The notes below the pieces were generated by a model. The model was not told the origin of the DNA. It ran no database searches and saw only the letters and a list, made by a program, of their open reading frames with translations. DNA of 53,618 nt from the NCBI GenBank assembly GCA_002347485.1, contig DDXM01000065.1, positions 51,610 through 105,227 of the forward strand, written 5' to 3'. The translations under genes were made by a program, and so were the position numbers. Of this stretch, positions 8,438 through 16,527 are shown piece after piece (the first letter of the stretch is position 1; the number at the start of each line of letters is the position of its first letter). This stretch comes from Anaerolineaceae bacterium UBA2260. Lineage in GTDB: Bacteria > Chloroflexota > Anaerolineae > Anaerolineales > Anaerolineaceae.

Positions 8438-9781
8438 TCAGTCCTTTTTTTTCATCGGTCGCGCGGGTACTCCCGCCACCACCTCGCCATCAGCCACATC
8501 GTGCGTGACCACCGCCCCGGCCCCGGTCTTGGCATTTCTGCCGATCTTGAGTGGCGCGACCAGCATGGTATCCGATCCAATGAATGTGTTCGCACCGATC
8601 TCGGTGGGGTGCTTATGCTCGCCATCATAGTTGCAGGTGATCGTGCCAGCGCCGATGTTCACATTCTCTCCGATGTTGGCGTTGCCGATGTATGAGAAAT
8701 GCCCCATCTTCACACCCGCCGCCAGGTACGAATCCTTCACCTCGCCAAAATTGCCCATATGCACGCCGCGTCCCAGGTGCGCTCCCTTGCGCAGGTGGCA
8801 GAAAGGCCCCATGCCTACTCCATCCTCCACCACCGCCCCTTCGATCACCGAGGCGAGCAGATGGCAGCGGTCACCGATGCTGGAATCGCTGATGATGGTA
8901 TCCGGTCCGATCTCGCAGCCCTCGCCGATCACGGTGCTGCCGGTCAAGCGGGTATTGGGCAGCAACACGGTATCCTTACCGATGCGGACGGATTCTTCGA
9001 TGTAGACCAGGTCAGGGTCGGTCATCGTGACCCCTGCAAGCATGAATTGCTGGTTGATACGGCTCCGCACGACCCGCTCGGCTTCGGCGAGATGCACACG
9101 GTTGTTAATGCCCAGCGTCTCACCTTCCTCCTCGGCGGTGATAGCGCGGACGGTTTTGCCCTCGTCAACCGCCACGGAAACGATATCTGTCAGGTAATAC
9201 TCGCCCTTTGGCGATAGCCCGATCTTCCTCAGCGCCTGCCACAACCACTGCGCGTCAAAACAGTACACACCGACATTCAACTCATCGATGGTCAATTGCT
9301 CCGGCGTGGCTTGCACTTCTTCAACGATATCGATCACGCTCCCGTCCTCATCGCGAATGATGCGCCCAAAACCGCGCGGGTTGCGCGAGTGGACCGTGAG
9401 CAGGGTCATTGGACCGCTGCTGGCCAGGCATTCATCCACCAATTTACGCAGCGTTTCCACCTTCAATAGTGGCATATCCGCCGAGATCACGACGATCAAG
9501 CCTTCCTCTGCGCCCAGCAAGCCTTCCGCCGCTTGCACCGCGTGGGCCGTGCCCAGCCGCTGCTGTTGCAGCGCGAACTCAACGCTGTCCCCAATGGTCT
9601 TCTGCACCAATTCTGCACCGTTGCCGATAACAACGACCGTACGCGCCGATCCCAGCCCGGCGGCAAGGTCAATCGAGTAACGCACCAGCGGTTTGCCATT
9701 CAGGTGGTGCAACACCTTAGGCAGGTCTGAATTCATGCGCGTGCCCTGCCCGGCGGCGAGAATAATGGTTGAAAGCGTCAT
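8438..9781 (-). CDS. glmU: Bifunctional GlmU: N-acetylglucosamine-1-P uridyltransferase / glucosamine-1-P acetyltransferase
   Basis: GlmU makes UDP-N-acetylglucosamine, the first dedicated precursor of peptidoglycan. The N-terminal nucleotidyltransferase domain begins with IILAAGQGTRMNSDLPKVLH. The C-terminal half is a left-handed beta-helix with hexapeptide repeats, including NIGENVNIGAGTITCNYDG near the acetyltransferase active site. Length is 447 residues from the ATG at 9781, which is normal. A GTG 12 bases upstream is possible, but GGAG is better spaced for 9781. It heads the minus-strand housekeeping run and implies a peptidoglycan wall. Confidence 0.95.
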   Translation of the reverse strand: MTLSTIILAAGQGTRMNSDLPKVLHHLNGKPLVRYSIDLAAGLGSARTVVVIGNGAELVQKTIGDSVEFALQQQRLGTAHAVQAAEGLLGAEEGLIVVISADMPLLKVETLRKLVDECLASSGPMTLLTVHSRNPRGFGRIIRDEDGSVIDIVEEVQATPEQLTIDELNVGVYCFDAQWLWQALRKIGLSPKGEYYLTDIVSVAVDEGKTVRAITAEEEGETLGINNRVHLAEAERVVRSRINQQFMLAGVTMTDPDLVYIEESVRIGKDTVLLPNTRLTGSTVIGEGCEIGPDTIISDSSIGDRCHLLASVIEGAVVEDGVGMGPFCHLRKGAHLGRGVHMGNFGEVKDSYLAAGVKMGHFSYIGNANIGENVNIGAGTITCNYDGEHKHPTEIGANTFIGSDTMLVAPLKIGRNAKTGAGAVVTHDVADGEVVAGVPARPMKKKD

Positions 9782-9934
9782 GTTTTTCTCCACACTGGAA
9801 TAATCCCTGATCCTATTCTACACCGAATGAAATACGAGCCCCGTGCATAAGAAAAATGCACGACGCTCGCGTGTGTTTGATCGTATCAGGTTTCGTAGGC
9901 TTAGGTTTTTTCTTCATTACCACTACTGTTCAGG

Positions 9935-10005
9935 CTGGGGCGCCTGGATTCGAACCAAGATCCACAGATCCAAAGTCTGGTGTGCTGCCGTTGCACCACG
10001 CCCCA
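9935..10005 (-). tRNA. tRNA-Gln (anticodon TTG)
   Basis: The minus-strand sequence folds as a complete cloverleaf. It has acceptor TGGGGCG/CGCCCCA, a 4-bp D stem GTGC/GCAC, anticodon loop CTTTGGA (anticodon TTG, reading CAA) and T arm CTTGG TTCGAAT CCAGG. The first base pair of the anticodon stem (C-T) does not pair. The 3' CCA is not encoded, unlike the two serine tRNAs in this window. Confidence 0.93.
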
Positions 10006-10073
10006 ATGACCCCTTCACAGCGCACTAGATTTTAACACAAAACTGCGCGCGGTGACGGGTAATACTCATTGGT

Positions 10074-12035
10074 TCAATTACCCGGGCAGGCATCCGCCAG
10101 GGTGAAGGTTTCGATATCCTTAAGCGGACTGCGCGCGGTCACGTCAAACTCAAGCCCGCACAGGTCGGGCCGCGAAGCCATGGTTTTGACATGGAAGAAC
10201 AAGGGGATGACAGGCAGTTCCTCCATCAGAATTTCCTGCATGCGCTGGTTTTGGCTGACGACCAGTTCTCGGTCCAGCCCGGCGGAAAAAGCCTGCGCGC
10301 ATGCCGCGTCATATTCATCATTTGACCAACCGGTGATATTCAACCCCCCATAGCGCGAGCCCAGCCACTTGTTATCCTCGGTTGGGATCTCCGAAGAGGT
10401 ATAAAGGAAACACGGCGCCTGCCGGCCGGTTGACCAGGCCAGTTCCGCCAGGTCAAAGTTGCGCCCGAACACCACGCCATCCGGTCCGCTGGCGAACATT
10501 TCTTCAACGGGTAGATAATTGGTGGTCACGCCAATCCCGCATTCCGCCAGGGAGTCCACGATGACCGCGCGCACATTTGCGTGCAACGCGCTTTCCGTCA
10601 CATAATAATTAAGCGTCAGCTCAGTACCATTGAACACATTCGCCACGTTGGAAGCTACGCGCGGGGTTGAGGGGTTGGCGTCAGAATCCAACCAGCCGGC
10701 TTCATCCAACAATTGATTGCCCAGCGCCACATTCCGCCGATATTCCTGCAACCCCGTCGCCGCGAATGGATGATCGGGTGAAAGGTAGGTGGCGGGAATG
10801 ACCGACTGGTTGAGAGTGATCGAGTGCTGGATGCTCTCACGATCCAGGCAGTAGCCGATGGCCTGGCGCACGCGCACATCGCCAAAGTAATCCTGGCGGT
10901 CTTCGTAGGGATTGTAGACATCATCGTAAGAGGATGGCCTGACGCCCAGGTTCAACCCTTCCCACTCAGGCCCCATGCCAAAATAAGCGGTAATTTCGCC
11001 TTGATTCTGAAGCTCGCGCACCGTTTTGATCTGGTTTTCAAGCCCCACGCTCGTATCGATGATGTCACATTCACCCGTCACCAGCATCGAGAGATCTGCC
11101 TCTGGAGTGCTGGGGATAAAGCGGTAGACCAGCACATCAAAGTAAGGCAGGCCTTCGCCAGCCCGGTAGTAATTGGGATTCTTTACCAGGCGAATATGGT
11201 CGCCCTTGACCCATTCGTCGACTTCGTAGGCTCCCCAACTTAAGGGGGAAAGATTGGTACGGTCATCCGTTAGCATCTGTTCAGCAGAAAGTTCACCCAG
11301 CTGGTGTCGCGGCAGTGGAGACCAGAAGAACGCCGCCGGGTTCAAGGTCAAATAACCTGGTTGCCCCACCCATTGGACGGTCTGATCATCCAGTGCGGTG
11401 TAAGAGAAGGTGCGGTCGATGTTCGTTTTGGTCACGGCGGTCGCCGGGTCGGCGCTGACTTCGTAGCTAAATACCGAATCATCCGCAGTAAGCGCTTCGC
11501 CGTCCGACCAGGTAATCCCCGGCAAGAGGTTGAAGTTGACCACCATCTGGGTCAATTCCAGTTCAGTTTCGCCATCCCATTGCAGCGCGCAACTGGATGT
11601 GGTGCAATCCGCGGGGAAGACCCACACCCCCTTCGCCAGCGCTACGATATCGCCGTTGGTGTTTGCCACGGGGTCGCCCTCGCTGACTGGCGCACCTTGC
11701 AGGATCACTCCGCCATTTTCCAGCGTCGGTAGTTCGCCAAACAGCACCGGTGCTGGTTCATATTTCTCCGTGTCAATCGGTCCATCGTAGATCGCTTCCA
11801 ACACGCTCCACTTGGCGCGGGTGGAATCTCCATACAAATACAGGTTTTGCGGCTCCGCACCAACGCAAACCACCAGCGTCTTTGGCGGCACAGGGGTAGC
11901 GGTAGGGGAAATAGGGGTTTTCGCCGCAACGGTTGGCGTTTGCGGAGCAGCCCGCCCACACGCGCTGAGGGCGATCGTGCTGATGAGGAATACCGCCAGG
12001 GTGGATAAATAAAATTTTGATGAACGCTTCGTCAT
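10074..12035 (-). CDS. Peptide/oligopeptide ABC transporter substrate-binding lipoprotein (standard domain order)
   Basis: This 653-residue SBP_bac_5-type protein captures peptides or similar solutes outside the membrane for an ABC importer. A signal peptide ends in the lipobox LSAC with the lipidated Cys near residue 26, followed by a Pro/Thr-rich linker. The binding fold runs in the usual order: lobe I first (TLVVCVGAEPQNLY), then the GAYEVDEWVKGDHIRLVKNPNYY region. DVRVRQAIGYCLDRESI comes in the second half, and the C-terminal return follows. It lies downstream of an importer operon but is separated from it by an intrinsic terminator and has its own TATAAT, so its dosage is probably set independently. 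Confidence 0.88.
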   Translation of the reverse strand: MTKRSSKFYLSTLAVFLISTIALSACGRAAPQTPTVAAKTPISPTATPVPPKTLVVCVGAEPQNLYLYGDSTRAKWSVLEAIYDGPIDTEKYEPAPVLFGELPTLENGGVILQGAPVSEGDPVANTNGDIVALAKGVWVFPADCTTSSCALQWDGETELELTQMVVNFNLLPGITWSDGEALTADDSVFSYEVSADPATAVTKTNIDRTFSYTALDDQTVQWVGQPGYLTLNPAAFFWSPLPRHQLGELSAEQMLTDDRTNLSPLSWGAYEVDEWVKGDHIRLVKNPNYYRAGEGLPYFDVLVYRFIPSTPEADLSMLVTGECDIIDTSVGLENQIKTVRELQNQGEITAYFGMGPEWEGLNLGVRPSSYDDVYNPYEDRQDYFGDVRVRQAIGYCLDRESIQHSITLNQSVIPATYLSPDHPFAATGLQEYRRNVALGNQLLDEAGWLDSDANPSTPRVASNVANVFNGTELTLNYYVTESALHANVRAVIVDSLAECGIGVTTNYLPVEEMFASGPDGVVFGRNFDLAELAWSTGRQAPCFLYTSSEIPTEDNKWLGSRYGGLNITGWSNDEYDAACAQAFSAGLDRELVVSQNQRMQEILMEELPVIPLFFHVKTMASRPDLCGLEFDVTARSPLKDIETFTLADACPGN

Positions 12036-12067
12036 TATGAGTCAATCCTTTTTTGCACAATGTAACT

Positions 12068-12073
12068 ATTATA
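12068..12073 (-). promoter_or_regulatory. -10 element for the second binding-protein gene
   Basis: A perfect TATAAT lies on the minus strand between the terminator at 12089-12118 and the ATG at 12035, which would give a short leader of about 25 bases. The -35 is T-rich and poorly defined because it overlaps the U-tract of the terminator. Confidence 0.55.
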
Positions 12074-12088
12074 AAGCATAGTATTAAG

Positions 12089-12118
12089 AAAAAAATCAGC
12101 CCCTGTGAACAGGAGCTG
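12089..12118 (-). terminator. Intrinsic terminator after the importer operon
   Basis: On the minus strand, a 9-bp stem CAGCTCCTG/CAGGGGCTG (one G-T pair) with loop TTCA is followed by a run of seven T. It lies 20 bases after the permease stop and separates the operon from the second binding-protein gene. Confidence 0.85.
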
Positions 12119-12137
12119 AAAGGTTGCCGGGAAATGA

Positions 12138-13178
12138 TTATGATCTGCCGCGCATACGCGGGTCGAGCACGTCGCGCAGGGCGTCGCCGACGAGGTTCCA
12201 GCCCATCACGAATAAGACCAGGGTCATGCCGGGATACACCACGATGTAGGAATACTGCCCCAGGTTGGTGATCCAGTTGCGGGCAAAGCTGAGCACCTGT
12301 CCCCAGTCAGCGTAACCGATCTGAGTACCGATGCCCAGGAAGGAGAGAGCAGCGAAAGAAAGCACCACATCACCAATACCGAGTGACGCCAGCACCATGG
12401 TGGGGAAGATGGCGTTGGGCAGAATGTGCCTGAAGAGAATGCGTCCATCCTTCACGCCTGAAACTCGGGCGGCCAGGATAAAATCGCGTTGTTTGACCGA
12501 GAGGATGTCGCTGCGGATAATGCGCGCGTATCCCATCCAGCCGAAGGTGATCATCGCCAGCAAGGCGGGCACCAGGCTCCTTCCAATCACCGGCGTCAGT
12601 ACAGCCGCCATAATCAGCGCCATCATAATGTAAGGCACAGTCATGAAAACATCCACAATACGCATGATGAGTTGATCAACCCACTTGCCGTAGTACGCAG
12701 CGATCGATCCAAGCATAACCCCGATCGTCACTGTCGCCAGGACAACGATCAAGCCAGTGCGGAAAGCGGTGCGCGTTCCCCAGATGATGCCATAGAAGAT
12801 GTCATACTGACCCTGGGCGGTGCCAAACAAGTGCACCCATTCGTCATTACCGGTGACTGCCTTGTACCAGAAAGGGATTTCAGGCACATTCTTTGTCCAC
12901 TCAGAGCCGGGCGGGCGGGGTTGACCGCTAAAACCGTCACGCGGTATCTTATAAGGATCTTCGGTCACCGGGGGCGCGATGACTGGGGCAAATATAGCAA
13001 TCAGAATGAATAAGCCGATCAGCAAAAAACCAATGATGGAGGCGGGTGTTTTTAACAGTCCTTTAACGATGCGGTAGTTCTCCGGACCCAGTATGCGTTC
13101 CAGGCGGCTGATCTTGCGCTGCGGCAGGGCTTCTTTGAGCAGGGTGTTGTCACCACTTGGTGTTATTTGTTCTGTCAT
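12138..13178 (-). CDS. Peptide ABC transporter permease, DppC/OppC type
   Basis: This 346-residue inner-membrane permease forms the translocation channel with the DppB-like partner. An N-terminal cytoplasmic segment precedes a first membrane helix (IIGFLLIGLFILIAIFAPVI). A periplasmic loop of about 90 residues follows, and then five helices. The EAA-type loop that contacts the ATPase is AARVSGVKDGRILFRHILPN near residue 235. A good Shine-Dalgarno (GAGGAG) precedes the ATG, and the gap to the DppB-like gene is 9 bases. The solute is inferred to be peptide only from the family. Confidence 0.92.
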   Translation of the reverse strand: MTEQITPSGDNTLLKEALPQRKISRLERILGPENYRIVKGLLKTPASIIGFLLIGLFILIAIFAPVIAPPVTEDPYKIPRDGFSGQPRPPGSEWTKNVPEIPFWYKAVTGNDEWVHLFGTAQGQYDIFYGIIWGTRTAFRTGLIVVLATVTIGVMLGSIAAYYGKWVDQLIMRIVDVFMTVPYIMMALIMAAVLTPVIGRSLVPALLAMITFGWMGYARIIRSDILSVKQRDFILAARVSGVKDGRILFRHILPNAIFPTMVLASLGIGDVVLSFAALSFLGIGTQIGYADWGQVLSFARNWITNLGQYSYIVVYPGMTLVLFVMGWNLVGDALRDVLDPRMRGRS

Positions 13179-13187
13179 GTTCTCTCC

Positions 13188-14252
13188 TCAGTCCAGCCTG
13201 ACGCGCGGGTCGATCACACCGTACAAAATATCCACAACCAGGTTCGCGATGATCAGGATCAAACCGTTAAAGATGGCGAAGCCAAGCGTGGTTACCACGT
13301 CCAGTTGCTGCGCCGCTTCCGCCGCGGCTGAACCGATGCCGGGGTAATTGAACACTGTTTCGGTGATGACCACACCGCCCAACAGCCCCACCACGCTCAT
13401 ACCCGCCATAGTGGCGATGGTGAGCATGGCATTCGGTCGGGCGTGTTTATTGATAACATCCCTTTCCTTAAGGCCTTTGGCGCGGGCGGTGGTCACGTAT
13501 TCCATGCGCAAAGTTTCAAGCATGGACGAACGTGTAACGCGGACGAAGGTCGCCCAGGTGATGTAGGATAACGTGAGGATTGGAAGCACCAGGTGCCGCA
13601 TGGCATCCCAGAAAATATCCAGCCGTCCATTCAGCAGCGCGTCAATGGTAAGCAGTTTCGTGTACTGAGTGAAAGTGCCTTTCATGATCTCCTGCGTCAC
13701 CCAGTTAGATTGTTTACCCGGCAGGAACCAGCCGAGTTTGGCGTAGAAGAACATCAGAATCAGCAAGCCGAACACGAAGGTCGGAAATGAAGTTCCTACA
13801 ATACTAAATATTCTGGCTGCCTGGTCGATAAACCCATTCTGGTGCACCGCTGCCTGCACGCCGAGCCAGATGCCAACGGATAACATGGGGAACACAGTCC
13901 ATAAAGCCAGGTCGAGTGTGTTGGGGAAGCGCGTTTTGATAATATTGGCTACCGGCTGGGATTGGGAGCGTGAATAGCCGAAATCACCATGCAATATGCC
14001 GCCTTCGCGTTCACCGGTCACCGGATCCTTGACGCCATTCATCCAGATCCAATACTGTTTGTAAAACGGTTGATCAAGGCCATAGCGCTTGATGATGCCC
14101 GCGATCTGGTTCTCGTTCTTCGGAAAGTCCCTCACGTACAGGGCGGATCGTTCGACCGGACCCAGGAACTGCAACATTCCGAAGATGATCAAGGTTACGC
14201 CAAACAACAGTACTGGCACCAGTAACACGCGTCGAATAATGTAATTGGTCAT
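13188..14252 (-). CDS. Peptide ABC transporter permease, DppB/OppB type
   Basis: This 354-residue permease has the classic first helix (YIIRRVLLVPVLLFGVTLIIF) and further membrane segments. The EAA loop is TARAKGLKERDVINKHARPN near residue 265. I chose the ATG at 14252 because GAGGTG sits at good spacing; a TTG 12 bases upstream is possible. The gene is the fourth of the operon and follows the permuted binding protein after a 133-base gap that contains a strong hairpin. Confidence 0.92.
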   Translation of the reverse strand: MTNYIIRRVLLVPVLLFGVTLIIFGMLQFLGPVERSALYVRDFPKNENQIAGIIKRYGLDQPFYKQYWIWMNGVKDPVTGEREGGILHGDFGYSRSQSQPVANIIKTRFPNTLDLALWTVFPMLSVGIWLGVQAAVHQNGFIDQAARIFSIVGTSFPTFVFGLLILMFFYAKLGWFLPGKQSNWVTQEIMKGTFTQYTKLLTIDALLNGRLDIFWDAMRHLVLPILTLSYITWATFVRVTRSSMLETLRMEYVTTARAKGLKERDVINKHARPNAMLTIATMAGMSVVGLLGGVVITETVFNYPGIGSAAAEAAQQLDVVTTLGFAIFNGLILIIANLVVDILYGVIDPRVRLD

Positions 14253-14334
14253 TAAACACCTCAAATCAGGTTTTGCTGCGCGGAACGAATTGAAAGATGA
14301 TTTTCAACCCATTCCGCAAAGTAAAACTGGGGTT

Positions 14335-14364
14335 CATGCGGGAGCCTTTACAGGCTCCCGCATG
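14335..14364 (-). other. Intercistronic hairpin between binding protein and permeases
   Basis: A perfect 12-bp inverted repeat (CATGCGGGAGCC / GGCTCCCGCATG, loop of 6) lies 21 bases after the binding-protein stop. No T-run follows on the minus strand, so it is unlikely to be a full terminator. Such hairpins are known (malE-malF) to stabilise the upstream mRNA and raise binding-protein output relative to permeases. That role is inferred here. Confidence 0.7.
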
Positions 14365-14385
14365 GATATTACAGGTAATGCAGTC

Positions 14386-16419
14386 TTACTCGACCAGGAA
14401 GTTGAACAGCAGCACATCCTGGCTCAGGCCGGGGCGTCCGTAGTACAGGCGCAGCGGCTGATCGCTCGGGGTATCGCAGACAGTGAAGCGATCTACACCG
14501 AGCATGGTCGTGTCGACAGCGCATACATTCTGATCGGGGAGGTAGGTATTGGTAGCCGCGTCATAGAACCTGGCTACACCCACCAACGGGTCAACCTGGG
14601 TGCGGTATTCGGCGGGCACAGCGATGATATCCGCATCGCCAGCCTGGAGGGCGGCGAAGCGGGTACCGAACTCGGTAACGTCCTGGATCAAGACCTGCGC
14701 CAGGGCGGCGGGTGTATTCCAGTAGTCATCGAAGCGGGTTAGAGAAATCTCAACACCCTGGTTCCAGTAATCAAGCTTGAAGGGACCGGTGCCATTGGCG
14801 ATGGTGGTGAAGGGATCTTCTGCGGAAACCATGCCATAGAAGTTCTGCCAGGTATCGCAGGAACCATCCCAACCACCGTTCTCGATGACCCATTCCTTGT
14901 CCATGATGGAACCCCAACCATTGGCGATGGTGGGCAGGAAGGGACCCCAGGGCTGTGCAAGGGTCATGGTCACGGTTCCGGCTTCGTTGTCAGCCACGAT
15001 CTTTGACTTGACGGTTTCGCAAGCGGCAACAAGCACAGCCGGATCGTTGGCCATGAGGGATTCGCGATCATCAGCCGAAGCCCATTCGTCAACAATGGCG
15101 GTGATGTCATCAAGACCTACACCCAAGAAGGGTTCCGCTAACAGCCACTGCGGGGAGGAATAACCACCCTGCAGCAGACCACGCTGGAAGGAGTATGCAA
15201 CGTCTTCAGGGGTCAGGTCGCCGCCTTCATGGAACTTCACGCCCTCGCGGATGGTGAAGGTCCAGACGGTGCCGTCTTCTGAAACGGTCCACTCGGTCGC
15301 CAGTTGAGGAACGAATTCACTGGTGGATTCACCATCGTAGAAGACAAGGGTTTCGTAAACATTCTGGATGATCTCTCCGGAAGCGGTGTCATAGGAAAGC
15401 GCGGGATCCAACGTGTCGGGTGAACCGGTGGTCGCCACAATGAAGACTTCCGGATCGGTGGGATCGGTCGGCTTGGAGATGGTGTAGTAGTAAATGTTGG
15501 AGAAGATCGGGTTCATGACGCGACCTTCAACCCACTTCTGTTCGTAAGCGTGGGAGGTGGCGAGCACCAGAGGAATTCCAACCGCCTGATCGTAGTACAG
15601 CTGGTTGAATTCGGTGTAGATGGCGGAGCGGGTATCGAAATCGAGCGCAGCCACACCCTCATCAAGCAGGGCTTTGAACTGGTCTCTCAGTTCAGCCGGT
15701 AAGTTCTGGCGGCCGCCATAGGTACCGGTGGTGTAGGGCTGGTACCAGTTGTGCGGGTCATGGATATCTTCCAACCAGCCGCCGGTCATCATGGGTACCT
15801 TGTGGGCGCGCTGGGCAGCCAGGTAGGAAGGCCACGGTAAACCGAGGGTCTCAACCACGAACTTGGGGTTGACCTGGCTTACATTGGCGGAAACGACCTC
15901 GGTGTAGATCTCGCGGGTGGTGTTGCCGGTGTTATAGAGCATCTGGAAGCGGAAGCCCATTTCCCAGATATCATCGGGGTCTTCACCAGCGGGGATGCCA
16001 TCTTTGTCGACATCAGCCAGTTTGAACTCTTCCTCGCATTTCGCCAGGTCATATTCATAGGCAGGGAAGTTGGGATCGTAACCCGGCATACCTGGCAGGG
16101 AAAGGGTCTTGGACTGAACAGCCTCACCCATGTACACATCATCGATAATGGTCTGATAGTCGAAGCAGTAGGCAAAAGCCTTGCGGATATGAACATCATC
16201 GAAGAATGTGGGGGGAATACCATTCCCATCCAGTTTATTTGAGCCCAGGTAAGGATTCAAAATAACCTCGATAACCTCGGCGGTCGGCTGAACAACCGGC
16301 TCCTCGGTTACGGGCGCACCAGGTTCTTCCACGACAGGTGTCGCGGTCGGCTGCGCGCAGGCGGTCAGAACAAAGCTGACAACCATAAGCAAAGCAAGCA
16401 GTACATAAAACTTACGCAT
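14386..16419 (-). CDS. Peptide-binding lipoprotein with circularly permuted SBP_bac_5 fold
   Basis: The product (677 residues) is a substrate-binding lipoprotein for the surrounding importer. Residues 1-21 are a signal peptide with lipobox LTAC, then a Pro/Glu/Thr-rich linker to about 54. What follows is in swapped order. Residues 55-318 match the second half of the family (NPYLGSNKLDGNGIPP, DVHIRKAFAYCFDYQTI, IHDPHNWYQPYTTG, YYDQAVGIPLVLATSHAYEQKW). Residues 323-677 match the first half (GSPDTLDPALSYDTASGEII, LATEWTVSEDGTVWTFTIRE, ANGTGPFKLDYWNQGVEI) and stop at LLFNFLVE. That end would normally run straight into NPYLG. The second binding protein at 10074-12035 keeps the usual order. A strong Shine-Dalgarno precedes the start. 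Function in transport is inferred from operon position. Confidence 0.88.
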   Translation of the reverse strand: MRKFYVLLALLMVVSFVLTACAQPTATPVVEEPGAPVTEEPVVQPTAEVIEVILNPYLGSNKLDGNGIPPTFFDDVHIRKAFAYCFDYQTIIDDVYMGEAVQSKTLSLPGMPGYDPNFPAYEYDLAKCEEEFKLADVDKDGIPAGEDPDDIWEMGFRFQMLYNTGNTTREIYTEVVSANVSQVNPKFVVETLGLPWPSYLAAQRAHKVPMMTGGWLEDIHDPHNWYQPYTTGTYGGRQNLPAELRDQFKALLDEGVAALDFDTRSAIYTEFNQLYYDQAVGIPLVLATSHAYEQKWVEGRVMNPIFSNIYYYTISKPTDPTDPEVFIVATTGSPDTLDPALSYDTASGEIIQNVYETLVFYDGESTSEFVPQLATEWTVSEDGTVWTFTIREGVKFHEGGDLTPEDVAYSFQRGLLQGGYSSPQWLLAEPFLGVGLDDITAIVDEWASADDRESLMANDPAVLVAACETVKSKIVADNEAGTVTMTLAQPWGPFLPTIANGWGSIMDKEWVIENGGWDGSCDTWQNFYGMVSAEDPFTTIANGTGPFKLDYWNQGVEISLTRFDDYWNTPAALAQVLIQDVTEFGTRFAALQAGDADIIAVPAEYRTQVDPLVGVARFYDAATNTYLPDQNVCAVDTTMLGVDRFTVCDTPSDQPLRLYYGRPGLSQDVLLFNFLVE

Positions 16420-16504
16420 TTTTTCTCCTCCTTGTGAGAAATTCTTTCGAGTTTATTGGTTCTGCCAACCTATCAAAGGTCTTCATATTTACTTGAATTG
16501 TCAT
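16412..16504 (-). CDS. Possible 30-residue leader ORF overlapping the binding-protein start
   Basis: Between the second ATPase gene and the permuted binding protein the minus strand has GAGGAGGTGATG, an unusually complete match to the 16S rRNA tail, with an ATG at 16504. The frame encodes 30 residues and ends in a TAA that overlaps the start of the binding-protein gene by 8 bases. It could couple translation of the binding protein or be chance. The ATG is very close to the purine core, so initiation would have to use the 5' part (GAGG). Confidence 0.3.
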   Translation of the reverse strand: MTIQVNMKTFDRLAEPINSKEFLTRRRKNA

Positions 16505-16527
16505 CACCTCCTCGAAATACTCGTTGT

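Noticed and set aside
9843..9861. GTGCAT/ATGCAC inverted repeat downstream of tRNA-Gln as a terminator
   Set aside because: Only a 6-bp stem and no T-run after it on the minus strand; too weak to call.
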